A DNA stretch of 12,567 bases from Candidatus Levyibacteriota bacterium (GCA_003173915.1 PPGL01000094.1:1-12567); one strand, 5' to 3'; shown: positions 5,724-12,567, numbered from the stretch's first letter. The notes: generated by a model from the sequence alone, not told the origin. Numbers and translations are program-made.

Positions 5724-6580
5724 TGACTGAAAAAGAAATTCTTGAATTACAATTGAAAGCGAATACTGTTCGCCAACTTATTATCGGTAGTCTCGTTACT
5801 GCTGCTTCTGGGCATTCAGCAGGTCCTTTAGGTATGTCAGATATTTTTGCCGCAATGTATTTTTATCTTCTCAAACACGACTCCAAAAATCCTGATTGGG
5901 AAGAAAGAGATAGACTGATTCTTTCTAATGGACATATTTGTCCTGTACGGTATGCTGCTATGGCACTTGCTGGATATTTTCCAATTGAAGAGCTTCAGAC
6001 ACTTCGTAAGATTAATTCCAGATTACAGGGACATCCGCACAGAACTGTTTTATCTGGCCTTGAGACAACATCTGGTCCTCTTGGAGAAGGTTTGTCTCAA
6101 TCAGTTGGTATTGCCCTGGCGGGAAGAATGGACAAAAAAGATTATTATGTATATTGTTTAACATCAGATGGGGAACACCAAGAAGGACAAACATGGGAAG
6201 CTGCCATGATGGCAGGAAAATACAAATTATCTCATTTGGTTCAAATAATAGATCGCAACAAAATCCAAATTGATGGTTCAACAGAAGATGTTATGCCTCT
6301 TGAACCATTCAAAGCAAAATATGAATCATTTAATTGGGATACAATAGAAATTGATGGAAATGATATGAAGCAAATTATTGACGCAGTTGAGAAAGCAAAA
6401 AAATCTACAGATAAACCAACAATTATTATTGCAAATACCATTCCTGGCAAGGGAGTAAGCTTTATGGAAAATGACTACACTTGGCATGGAAAACCACCAA
6501 ATAAAGAAGAAGCAGAAAAGGCAATGGGAGAATTGAAGAAGATAGAGGAAGAGTTAAATAATAAGATAAATTCAATTTAA
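5717..6580 (+). CDS. Transketolase, N-terminal (TPP-binding) subunit
   Basis: Transketolase moves two-carbon ketol units between sugar phosphates in the non-oxidative pentose phosphate pathway. This 287-residue product is the N-terminal half only, as in split transketolases. It shows SGHSAGPLGMSD (31-42), the GHPHRT region (105-110), TSGPLGEGLSQSVG (118-131) and the TPP/Mg motif SDGEHQEG (150-157) with the partner Asn181 in DRNKIQIDG (179-187). The first base of the motif is Ser rather than the common Gly. The C-terminal half is the next gene, 72 nt downstream, so the two presumably form a heteromer. Two in-frame ATGs (5717, 5723) are both possible. CATAAT at 5713-5718 would place a transcript start near 5725 but has no good -35, so the promoter is unclear. 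Confidence 0.93.
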   Translation: MHMTEKEILELQLKANTVRQLIIGSLVTAASGHSAGPLGMSDIFAAMYFYLLKHDSKNPDWEERDRLILSNGHICPVRYAAMALAGYFPIEELQTLRKINSRLQGHPHRTVLSGLETTSGPLGEGLSQSVGIALAGRMDKKDYYVYCLTSDGEHQEGQTWEAAMMAGKYKLSHLVQIIDRNKIQIDGSTEDVMPLEPFKAKYESFNWDTIEIDGNDMKQIIDAVEKAKKSTDKPTIIIANTIPGKGVSFMENDYTWHGKPPNKEEAEKAMGELKKIEEELNNKINSI

Positions 6581-6650
6581 AATTTATAGTTCAGAGTTAA
6601 GAATTATTTCTAAAACCTTAATTGTGAATTCTAAATTTTAAATTCTAAAT
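6581..6650. repeat. Degenerate heptanucleotide repeat filling the tktN-tktC spacer
   Basis: Starting right after the tktN stop, the spacer can be read as ten consecutive 7-nt units, including AATTTAT, AGTTCAG, AGTTAAG, AATTATT, TCTAAAA, TCTAAAT, TTTAAAT and TCTAAAT. AATTCTAAATTT is repeated exactly at 6627-6638 and 6641-6652, 14 nt apart. Nearly the whole spacer is repeat; no ribosome binding site, promoter or terminator is recognisable. Confidence 0.65.
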
Positions 6651-6652
6651 TT

Positions 6653-7639
6653 ATGTTAAATCCATACTTACATTTAAATCAAAAATTATTCGATACTGAT
6701 GTCGAGCAAAAACCTACACGTGATGGATTTGGGACAGGAATAGTTGCGCTAGGGGAAAAAGACCCAAACGTTGTTGTGATGACTGCAGATCTTTCGGAAT
6801 CAACTCGTGCAGACGGATTTGCAAAGAAATTTCCCGAGAGATTTTTTGATGTTGGCGTTGCCGAACAAAATATGGCATCAGTTGCTGCTGGGATGGGAGT
6901 TACTGGGAAAACAGTTTTTGTTTCCTCATACGCAACATTTAACCCAGGTCGAAATTGGGAACAAATCAGAACAAATGTTGTCTATAACGAAGCAAATGTA
7001 AAAATTGCGGGACATCATAGTGGTATTATGACAGGCCCAGATGGTGCAACACACCAAGCAACAGAAGATATTGCAACAGTCAGGGTATGGCCTGGAATGA
7101 GTGTGTATGTCCCGTGCGACGCAATTGAAGCAAGAAAAGCAACAATTGCTGCAGGAGAGAAATATGGTCCTGCATACCTTCGATACACACGTGATAAAAC
7201 TCCAATTATGACAACAGAAGATACGCCTTTTGATAAAAAAGTTCAAACATTTTGGATAACAGAAAAACCTCAAGTAACAATTTTTGGGATGGGATATATG
7301 CTGTTTTACGCGCTTTTAGCTGCAAAAGAATTAGAGCAAGAAGGAATACAAGTACTTGTGGCAAACGTCTCAACAATTAAGCCACTGGACGTAGAGGGAG
7401 TTCTCAAACTTGCAAATCAAACCGGTGCGGCGGTAAGTGTTGAGGATCATCAGGTGATGGGAGGGTTGGGAAGTCTTTTGGCAGAGACATTTGCAAAAAA
7501 TCATCCAGTTCCAATGGAATTTATTGGACTGCAAGATACATTTGCAGAATCTGGCAAACCCGGAGAATTGGTAGAAAAGTATGGAATGGGAAAAGATGCA
7601 ATTAAGGAAGCAGTGAAGAGAGTGATTGGAAGAAAGTAG
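6653..7639 (+). CDS. Transketolase, C-terminal (pyrimidine-binding) subunit
   Basis: This is the second half of the split transketolase and completes the active site with the upstream gene. The 328-residue protein has the Pyr domain with DVGVAEQNMAS (66-76; Glu71 is the residue that activates TPP), SSYATFNPGR (91-100), GPDGATHQATED (128-139) carrying the active-site His134, and a C-terminal transketolase domain from about 190 (GMGYMLFYALLAAKEL, then VEDHQVMGGLGSLLAE). All expected catalytic residues of this half are present. It starts 3 nt after a 7-nt repeat array and lacks a visible Shine-Dalgarno sequence, so translation initiation is unexplained unless it depends on the upstream gene. 1-deoxyxylulose-5-phosphate synthase is excluded by the split layout and the GPDGATHQ-type motifs. 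Confidence 0.93.
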   Translation: MLNPYLHLNQKLFDTDVEQKPTRDGFGTGIVALGEKDPNVVVMTADLSESTRADGFAKKFPERFFDVGVAEQNMASVAAGMGVTGKTVFVSSYATFNPGRNWEQIRTNVVYNEANVKIAGHHSGIMTGPDGATHQATEDIATVRVWPGMSVYVPCDAIEARKATIAAGEKYGPAYLRYTRDKTPIMTTEDTPFDKKVQTFWITEKPQVTIFGMGYMLFYALLAAKELEQEGIQVLVANVSTIKPLDVEGVLKLANQTGAAVSVEDHQVMGGLGSLLAETFAKNHPVPMEFIGLQDTFAESGKPGELVEKYGMGKDAIKEAVKRVIGRK

Positions 7640-7646
7640 CAATAAA

Positions 7647-7688
7647 TTGTTTCATTGTTAACAATTTAGCAATAGAACAATGAAATAA
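7647..7688. repeat. Long imperfect inverted repeat with an 8-nt periodicity
   Basis: TTGTTTCATTGTT (7647-7659) pairs with AACAATGAAATAA (7676-7688) over 13 positions, one of them G-T. An alternative hairpin pairs AAATTGTT (7644-7651) with AACAATTT (7660-7667), so two mutually exclusive folds exist. Internally, CAAT-led 8-nt units recur (CAATTTAG, CAATAGAA, CAATGAAA at 7662-7685). It lies just after the tktC stop. No T-tract follows on the plus strand, so terminator function is doubtful. Confidence 0.55.
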
Positions 7689-7692
7689 AGAC

Positions 7693-7722
7693 ATGACAAA
7701 AATTACTTGGTGTGCTTATAAT
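7693..7722 (+). promoter_or_regulatory. Predicted promoter giving a leaderless FAD-dehydrogenase mRNA
   Basis: ATGACA (7693-7698, 5 of 6 to the -35 consensus) is followed after 18 nt by a perfect TATAAT (7717-7722), with a TG dinucleotide at 7713-7714. Transcription would start at about 7728-7729, at the ATG of the FAD-linked dehydrogenase. No Shine-Dalgarno sequence exists between the -10 box and the ATG. Confidence 0.65.
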
Positions 7723-7727
7723 ATAAT

Positions 7728-9380
7728 ATGGATCAAGAATTGCTCAAAGAACTTCAGTCAATAATAAAAGGTGATGTTGCTTTTGATGATCAAACGCTCA
7801 TGACATATAGTCATGATGCCTCACTTTTTGAAGTAAAGCCGCAAGTTGTTGTCTTCCCAAAACATGAGGAAGATGTTAAGAATTTAGTTAAGTTTGTTAA
7901 TAAGCACAAGAAAGATCATTCTGAATTATCTCTTACTGGTCGTGCTGCTGGGACAGATATGGGAGGAGGATCAATCAATAGTTCAATTACAGTCGCATTT
8001 GGAAAATATTTTAATCATCCACCAGTTATCAATGGTTCGGTTGTGACAACAGAACCAGGTGTTTTTTATCGAGATTTAGAACCAGAAACCCTCAAAAAAA
8101 ATCTTATCTTTCCATCTTATCCTGCGTCACGAGGGTTGTGTGCGATGGGTGGAATTGTTAACAATAACTCTGGAGGAGAGAAGTCTCTTATGTATGGCAA
8201 AACTGAAAATTACGTAAATCGTATCAAGGTGGTGCTTCGAGATGGAAATGTATATGAGTTAAAACCGCTTTCTGAAGAAGAGTTAAAAAAGAAAATGGAA
8301 CAACAAAATGTAGAAGGGGAAATATATTCTAAAATGTACAAATTAATTACTGATAATTGGGAAGCAATTGCTGCTGCCAAACCAAAAGTGAGTAAAAATT
8401 CTGCTGGATACTTTTTATGGAATGTGTGGAATCCGGAAACAAAAATTTTTGACTTAACTAAATTATGGACAGGAGCACAAGGAACACTTGGACTTATGCT
8501 TGAAGCGGATTTACAGCTTGTTCCCGTACACAAACATAGAGAAATGGAAATTATTTATTTGCATAATTTAGATCATTTAGGACAGATTATTGATGCTGTT
8601 TTGCCCTTGAAACCTGAAAGTTTTGAATCCTATGATGATAATACACTCAAACTTGCTCTTAAATTTTTCCCTGAATTTGCGCAACAACTTGGACTGAGTG
8701 GAATGGTTCAAGCTGGGCTCGCATTTTTCCCTGCATTTATGGAAATGTTTGTTGGAAGATTACCAAAACTTATTTTGCAAGTTGATTTTACCAGTGACGA
8801 TCCTGAAGAATTAAAAATGAAGATTTCTCAACTCCGAGAAAAATTAAAACCGTTACATCCTGAAACTCGAATTGCATATGATGATGCAGAAAAAAAATAT
8901 TGGTTAGTAAGGCGTGAGAGTTTTAATCTCTTAAGAAAAAAGATTCGAGATAAACACACAGCACCATTTATTGATGATTTTGTTATTCAACCACAATATA
9001 TTGCAGAGGTAGTTCCACAGGTAACGGATATTTTGAAAAAACATCCTGAATTTATTTTCACTGTTGCGGGACATGTAGGGGATGGAAATTTTCATATTAT
9101 TCCACTTGTCGACATTAAAAATCCTAAAGTGAGGACTGCAATTCCCGAGATTTCCAAGCAAGTGTATGAAATCGTTGCAAAATATAAAGGATCAATTACC
9201 GGCGAACACAACGATGGATACATTCGTACACCTTTCTTAGAGCAAATGTATGGCAAGCAAATTGTAGACCTTTTTGCAGAAACAAAAAAGATTTTTGACC
9301 CTGAAAATATTTTCAACCCCGGCAAAAAAGTGGGTGGAACACTTGAGTTTGCCATGGATCATATTCGAACGAATTGGTAA
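7728..9380 (+). CDS. FAD-linked 2-hydroxyacid dehydrogenase (YdiJ/GlcD-like)
   Basis: A 550-residue flavoprotein of the group that oxidises D-lactate, glycolate or 2-hydroxyglutarate. The PCMH-type FAD-binding domain spans about 35-265, with LTGRAAGTDMGGG (69-81), PASRGLCAMGG (132-142) and NNNSGGEKS (145-153). The FAD-oxidase C domain follows, with AGHVGDGNFH (447-456), TGEHNDGYIR (491-500) and the closing FDPENIFNPGKK (523-534). The GEHNDG...R form resembles the large YdiJ-type enzymes, except that Asn replaces a usual Gly. Those enzymes carry a C-terminal iron-sulfur half that is absent here: the protein ends about 16 residues after NPGKK. A separate partner or a direct quinone link would be needed. 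The substrate cannot be fixed from sequence. A 50-residue membrane protein gene follows 6 nt later. Confidence 0.88.
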   Translation: MDQELLKELQSIIKGDVAFDDQTLMTYSHDASLFEVKPQVVVFPKHEEDVKNLVKFVNKHKKDHSELSLTGRAAGTDMGGGSINSSITVAFGKYFNHPPVINGSVVTTEPGVFYRDLEPETLKKNLIFPSYPASRGLCAMGGIVNNNSGGEKSLMYGKTENYVNRIKVVLRDGNVYELKPLSEEELKKKMEQQNVEGEIYSKMYKLITDNWEAIAAAKPKVSKNSAGYFLWNVWNPETKIFDLTKLWTGAQGTLGLMLEADLQLVPVHKHREMEIIYLHNLDHLGQIIDAVLPLKPESFESYDDNTLKLALKFFPEFAQQLGLSGMVQAGLAFFPAFMEMFVGRLPKLILQVDFTSDDPEELKMKISQLREKLKPLHPETRIAYDDAEKKYWLVRRESFNLLRKKIRDKHTAPFIDDFVIQPQYIAEVVPQVTDILKKHPEFIFTVAGHVGDGNFHIIPLVDIKNPKVRTAIPEISKQVYEIVAKYKGSITGEHNDGYIRTPFLEQMYGKQIVDLFAETKKIFDPENIFNPGKKVGGTLEFAMDHIRTNW

Positions 9381-9386
9381 TTTCTT

Positions 9387-9539
9387 ATGAGTGCACGTTC
9401 TAAAAAACCAAATGGATTTGTTATTTTTTTGATTGTTGTTTTGATACTCGTCGGCGGCGTATGGCTTAATTTTTTTATAAGAGCGCATTCATTTTATTCC
9501 CCAACTCTGATTGATACTCTTCATCCTACGTTAAAATAA
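9387..9539 (+). CDS. Small single-pass membrane protein (50 aa)
   Basis: The ORF encodes 50 residues: a short basic start MSARSKKPNG, one strongly hydrophobic segment (about 11-31, FVIFLIVVLILVGGVWLNFF), and a polar 19-residue tail. The basic N-terminus predicts N-in orientation with the tail outside. It begins 6 nt after the FAD-dehydrogenase stop, so it is probably co-transcribed with it and may be translated by re-initiation, since no Shine-Dalgarno sequence is visible. A possible job is anchoring or quinone coupling for the flavoprotein, but that is inferred from position only. No family is recognised. It is real enough to annotate because of the tight spacing and the clean membrane-protein composition. 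Confidence 0.62.
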   Translation: MSARSKKPNGFVIFLIVVLILVGGVWLNFFIRAHSFYSPTLIDTLHPTLK

Positions 9540-9574
9540 TTTCTTTTTTTAATTGGATTATTTGTTAATTTTTA

Positions 9575-9583
9575 TGGTATCTT
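9575..9583 (+). promoter_or_regulatory. Extended -10 element placing the start at the TMTC-like gene ATG
   Basis: TGGTATCTT fits the extended -10 pattern TGn followed by a hexamer (TATCTT, 4 of 6). The hexamer ends 6 nt before the ATG at 9590, so the transcript would begin at the A of the start codon. The -35 region is weak, as is common for extended -10 promoters. No Shine-Dalgarno sequence is present. Confidence 0.45.
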
Positions 9584-9589
9584 TGATAC

Positions 9590-11293
9590 ATGGAACAAGA
9601 TCCGTTAATTCTTCTTAAAAAATATAAATATTATTCTTGGATTGTTATTCTGGGAATACTTGTGTATGCAAATAGTTTGTTTAATGGATTTATTTGGGAT
9701 GATAAAACATATATCATAAATAATCCTCAAGTTCATTCGCTTTCGTGGAATTTATTATTTGGGCAAAATTGGTTTAACAGTGCAGGTTTTTATCGGCCAA
9801 TTCCAGCACTTTATTTTGCGTTTTTATATAGTCTGTTTAGTAACACTTCGTTTTTTTACCATATTTTCCAAGTTGATTTACATATTGTTAATACAGTATT
9901 GTTGTTTATTTTGTTTAAAAAATTTTTTAATAAAAATCTATCATTTTTTCTTTCTCTTATTTTTTTAGTACATCCTGTTAATACAGAATCTGTTAGCTAT
10001 ATTGCATCAAGCGCAAGTGTCATTTTTTTCTTTTTTGGCATAACTGCACTGCTTTTGAGTTTGCAAGAAAATCTTTCACGGAAAAAATATGTTCTCATTT
10101 TTTTCCTACTCCTTTTGTCTCTTATGACAAAGGAAACAGGGATATTATTTATTTTTCTTGTGCTTTTAATTCGCTTTATCCCTAAAAAGGGGAAGTATGT
10201 TTTATTTACAGTAGGTTCGATACTAACGATTTGTATATATACCATTATGAGAATTGGTGTTATCGGGACGACCTACGTACGACAGAATACCGTTCCAATT
10301 ATGCAGCTTTCATTTATGCAGCGACTTTTTCATATACCCGCAATTATTTGGTATTATCTAACAATCTCTTTTTTCCCTCTTCGCCTTTCTGTTTCTCAAA
10401 ATTGGACATTACCAACACTAACTTTTAAGAATTTTTTCTTACCAATTAGTGGAGAAGTTTTTTTACTAATAATTGGTGCGTTTTATATGCAATTTTTTCT
10501 CAAAAAAAACAAACTACTTTTTCTTTTCTTTTTTATTTGGTTTGCTTTCGGTATTGGGATGTTAGTGCAAATTGTTCCACTGGACATGACAGTTGCAGAT
10601 AGGTGGATGTATTTTCCACTGGTTGGTTTGCTAGGAATGATAGGAATTTTAGTATTACAATTTAGAGTTCAGAATTCAAAATTAAAAATGTTTGGAGTGG
10701 TCACAAGTGTTTTAATAATTTCTCTTCTTTCTTTTCGCACTATTTTTCGCAATGCAAATTGGATAGATGCAGAAACGCTTTACCAACATGATATTGCAAT
10801 TTCTGATGACTATAATAAAGAAGATGGACTTGCTGCAGAACTTATCGCACAGGGAAAATTTGATGAAGCACTAACACACGCAAAACAGTCTGTATATCTT
10901 TTTAAAAATTTTGCCAATGTTAACGACTTAGGAGTTATCTATCAGCATAAAGGAAATATTGTGCTTGCAAAAAAGTACTATCAAGAAGCAATTTCACTTC
11001 ATCCGGGAACAATTTCTCCTTTTGTTAATCTTGCAACAGTGTATGCATTACATGACAACCCTTCTTTAGCAATACCAATTATAAAAAACACGCTTATTCG
11101 GGAATATCCCTCTGTTTCGAGATTTTGGGTGTTGTTAGCAATTGCGCAGTATAGAATAGGTCATACAAGCAATGCATTAGCATCTGCGCAAAAAGCATAT
11201 TCGTTGTCAAATACCCTACAATCCCAGTACATTCTAGAAATTATTGAACAACATGTGCCAATGGGAAAAGTGGATGTTTCTCAACTAGAATAA
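9590..11293 (+). CDS. TMTC-like polytopic membrane protein with TPR repeats
   Basis: A 567-residue membrane protein with the layout of TMTC/GT-C type glycosyltransferases: about ten hydrophobic segments in residues 1-385, then TPR-like helices from about 410 to 550 (for example FDEALTHAKQSVYL and LAKKYYQEAISLHPG). Family landmarks are an early acidic WDD (36-38), YRP (68-70), HPVNTESVSYI (128-138) and DRWMYFPL (337-344). In animals TMTC proteins mannosylate proteins from dolichol-linked sugar; in bacteria the substrate is unknown, so transfer of a lipid-linked sugar to an envelope protein is an inference. Residues 358-367 (FRVQNSKLKM) lie between two membrane segments and are encoded by a 7-nt repeat shared with the purD tail, probably an insertion in a loop. 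The gene is unusually rich in T, as expected for a membrane protein. Confidence 0.82.
   Translation: MEQDPLILLKKYKYYSWIVILGILVYANSLFNGFIWDDKTYIINNPQVHSLSWNLLFGQNWFNSAGFYRPIPALYFAFLYSLFSNTSFFYHIFQVDLHIVNTVLLFILFKKFFNKNLSFFLSLIFLVHPVNTESVSYIASSASVIFFFFGITALLLSLQENLSRKKYVLIFFLLLLSLMTKETGILFIFLVLLIRFIPKKGKYVLFTVGSILTICIYTIMRIGVIGTTYVRQNTVPIMQLSFMQRLFHIPAIIWYYLTISFFPLRLSVSQNWTLPTLTFKNFFLPISGEVFLLIIGAFYMQFFLKKNKLLFLFFFIWFAFGIGMLVQIVPLDMTVADRWMYFPLVGLLGMIGILVLQFRVQNSKLKMFGVVTSVLIISLLSFRTIFRNANWIDAETLYQHDIAISDDYNKEDGLAAELIAQGKFDEALTHAKQSVYLFKNFANVNDLGVIYQHKGNIVLAKKYYQEAISLHPGTISPFVNLATVYALHDNPSLAIPIIKNTLIREYPSVSRFWVLLAIAQYRIGHTSNALASAQKAYSLSNTLQSQYILEIIEQHVPMGKVDVSQLE
10666..10690 (+). repeat. Heptanucleotide repeat absorbed into the TMTC-like coding region
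   Basis: AGTTCAG (10666-10672), AATTCAA (10673-10679), AATTAAA (10680-10686) and AATG are 7-nt units of the same family as at 2152-2186 and 6581-6601. They encode VQNSKLKM in a loop between membrane segments without breaking the frame. Confidence 0.6.
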
Positions 11294-11335
11294 TGTTATC
11301 AATTATTTACAATGCAGATGTGAGTGAGTTTGGAT
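11294..11335. other. Short convergent intergenic spacer
   Basis: 42 nt separate the stop codons of the TMTC-like gene (plus) and the NADH dehydrogenase-like gene (minus). No stem with a T-tract is visible on either strand, so termination of both transcripts is unexplained by intrinsic terminators. Confidence 0.5.
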
Positions 11336-12547
11336 CTATTTAAAAAATTCTTCTTCAAATTTATCCCATCGTGCGAGAGCCTTTTTAAGAGATAAAATTT
11401 GCAAAAGATATCGAAGATAAACAAGTTGCAGAAGTACCCATCCAAAAAATCCATCTAAGTGAATGTTAAACATGAGTTCGGCTGTTGCAAATTTACCTTT
11501 CAGTGGAACAATATATCCAAAATGTCTATATTTATAATTGATATATTGCTTTCCTTGTAGGCCGCGAATAGCATTTTCCGCAGCAATAGCTCCTTGCTCT
11601 TCTGCAACTTGTGCGACATTTGGTATTGGCTCTTGTGTTTTTTTATCAATAAATCCTGCAATATCTCCTGCTGCAAAAATATTTTCATACCCTTCAACTT
11701 GTAAATAATCATTCACCAAAAGTTGTCCTCTTTTATTAACAGGCAGATCGCTTTTTGCTGCAATGCTATTTGCTTCTACTCCTCCTGTCCAGATAAGAAT
11801 TGTGTAAGGGTATACCTTGCCATCGTCTGTATGCACTTCAGTCTTCGTGACTTCTTTAATGTGTCCACCAAAAGCAAATGAGACATTTGGATTTTTTAGT
11901 CTTTTCTCTGCAAGACGAGAAACATGCGGATCCAATTCTTTTAAGAGTCTGTCAGAGCCTTGAATAATTGTTATATCCAGACAATCTCTGTCTAAATTAT
12001 GCTGTTTGGCAAGCTTATCTTTATAATTGAGAAGTTCTGCAGCAATTTCTGTTCCGGAAAATCCACCACCACCGATCACTACATTAACTTTTCTCTGACA
12101 TACGCCCATCTCGCAGCACATATTTTTAATGGCATTTTTAATTTGTAATGCATCTTTCATGGATTTCATCGGAATGCTGTATTCTTCCAGTCCAGGAATA
12201 TGCATGTATGCGGGTTGACTGCCAAGGGCAATAATAAGATAGTCGTAGGAAATTGTTTTGTGATCTTCAAGTTCGACAATTTTTTCAAGAGCAGTAATTC
12301 TTTTTACGCCATCTCTCAAATAGGTAATTCTGTGATCGAAAATTTCGGTAAATGGAATTGCTACATTTCGTTGGGGTTCTTCTGATGTTGCCACTTCGTA
12401 TAGTGAAGGAGTAAATGTATGGTATGGATTTTTATCAATTACTGTAATTTGAATGTTATTTTTCTCAATATGATCTATGTATTTTTTAAAGCGAATTCCT
12501 GCTGCAACACCAGCAAAACCTCCACCCAAAATAACAATATGTTTCAT
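11336..12547 (-). CDS. Type II NADH dehydrogenase-like flavoprotein
   Basis: NDH-2 enzymes oxidise NADH and reduce quinone at the membrane without pumping protons. The 403-residue protein shows the FAD-binding GGGFAG (8-13), the second dinucleotide fold VVIGGGGFSGTEIAAEL (156-172) for NADH, the flavin-contacting FAAGDIAG (291-298) and the quinone-site motif AQVAEEQG (312-319). The C-terminal hydrophobic/basic stretch (about 368-393) would hold it to the membrane. The length matches the family. Odd: a cysteine group NMCCEMGVC (142-150) lies just before the NADH-binding fold. A sulfide:quinone reductase is a less likely alternative because the AQxAxxQ motif favours NDH-2. It runs opposite to all the other genes in the window. 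With the FAD-linked dehydrogenase at 7728 it suggests some quinone-linked electron flow, but no terminal oxidase is in view. Confidence 0.87.
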   Translation of the reverse strand: MKHIVILGGGFAGVAAGIRFKKYIDHIEKNNIQITVIDKNPYHTFTPSLYEVATSEEPQRNVAIPFTEIFDHRITYLRDGVKRITALEKIVELEDHKTISYDYLIIALGSQPAYMHIPGLEEYSIPMKSMKDALQIKNAIKNMCCEMGVCQRKVNVVIGGGGFSGTEIAAELLNYKDKLAKQHNLDRDCLDITIIQGSDRLLKELDPHVSRLAEKRLKNPNVSFAFGGHIKEVTKTEVHTDDGKVYPYTILIWTGGVEANSIAAKSDLPVNKRGQLLVNDYLQVEGYENIFAAGDIAGFIDKKTQEPIPNVAQVAEEQGAIAAENAIRGLQGKQYINYKYRHFGYIVPLKGKFATAELMFNIHLDGFFGWVLLQLVYLRYLLQILSLKKALARWDKFEEEFFK

Positions 12548-12553
12548 ATTCCT

Positions 12554-12562
12554 ATACTAGCA
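12554..12562 (-). promoter_or_regulatory. Extended -10 element giving a leaderless NDH-2 mRNA
   Basis: Read on the minus strand, TGCTAGTAT is a TGn extended -10 with hexamer TAGTAT (12554-12559). It ends exactly 6 nt before the ATG, placing the transcript start at the A of the start codon. The -35 position lies beyond the window. No Shine-Dalgarno sequence is present. Confidence 0.55.
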
Positions 12563-12567
12563 AGAGT

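Noticed and set aside
5661..6650. CRISPR-like or iteron-like repeats
   Set aside because: The units are only 7 nt, degenerate and without spacers, and there is no cas or replication-initiator gene nearby.

Overview
This AT-rich window looks like a reduced bacterial genome, most likely from the Candidate Phyla Radiation (Patescibacteria, perhaps a Microgenomates-type lineage). That placement is an inference. It rests on the base composition, the transketolase split into two genes, the compact layout, the bacterial sigma70-like -10 boxes and the gene mix. No rRNA, tRNA, CRISPR array, transposase or phage gene was seen.

Left part (2-2185): the 3' part of purF (5' end outside the window) followed by purD, two early steps of de novo purine synthesis. 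They are separated by a spacer with nested inverted repeats. Next comes a strongly ribosome-binding-site-led 45-residue lysine-rich protein (2279-2416) with a clear intrinsic terminator. A membrane-bound PAS histidine kinase (2547-4037) is closely followed by a 55-residue DUF1059-like protein (4048-4215). No response regulator is in view.

Middle part (4372-9539): a carbon-metabolism block, all on the plus strand. It holds a type-2 (MOFRL-like) glycerate kinase, the N- and C-terminal halves of a transketolase, a YdiJ/GlcD-like FAD-linked 2-hydroxyacid dehydrogenase without its usual iron-sulfur half, and a 50-residue single-pass membrane protein 6 nt behind it. Together they suggest sugar-phosphate interconversion plus handling of small 2-hydroxyacids such as glycerate, lactate or glycolate.

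Right part (9590-12547): a TMTC-like polytopic membrane protein with C-terminal TPR repeats (plus strand), convergent with a type II NADH dehydrogenase-like flavoprotein (minus strand). The flavoprotein could be the membrane entry point for electrons.

Two patterns cut across the genes. First, several genes have a -10-like hexamer (often with a TG extension or a matching -35) ending 6 or 7 nt before the ATG and no Shine-Dalgarno sequence. This points to leaderless mRNAs (4372, 7728, 9590 and the minus-strand 12547), in contrast to the two small genes at 2279 and 4048, which have clear Shine-Dalgarno sequences. Second, degenerate 7-nt repeats occur in intergenic spacers and have also been absorbed into coding sequence, at the purD 3' end and inside the TMTC-like gene. 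I do not see a clearly new multi-gene system; most of the window is housekeeping. The repeats, the leaderless starts, the inverted repeat over the kinase promoter and the small proteins deserve the most attention.
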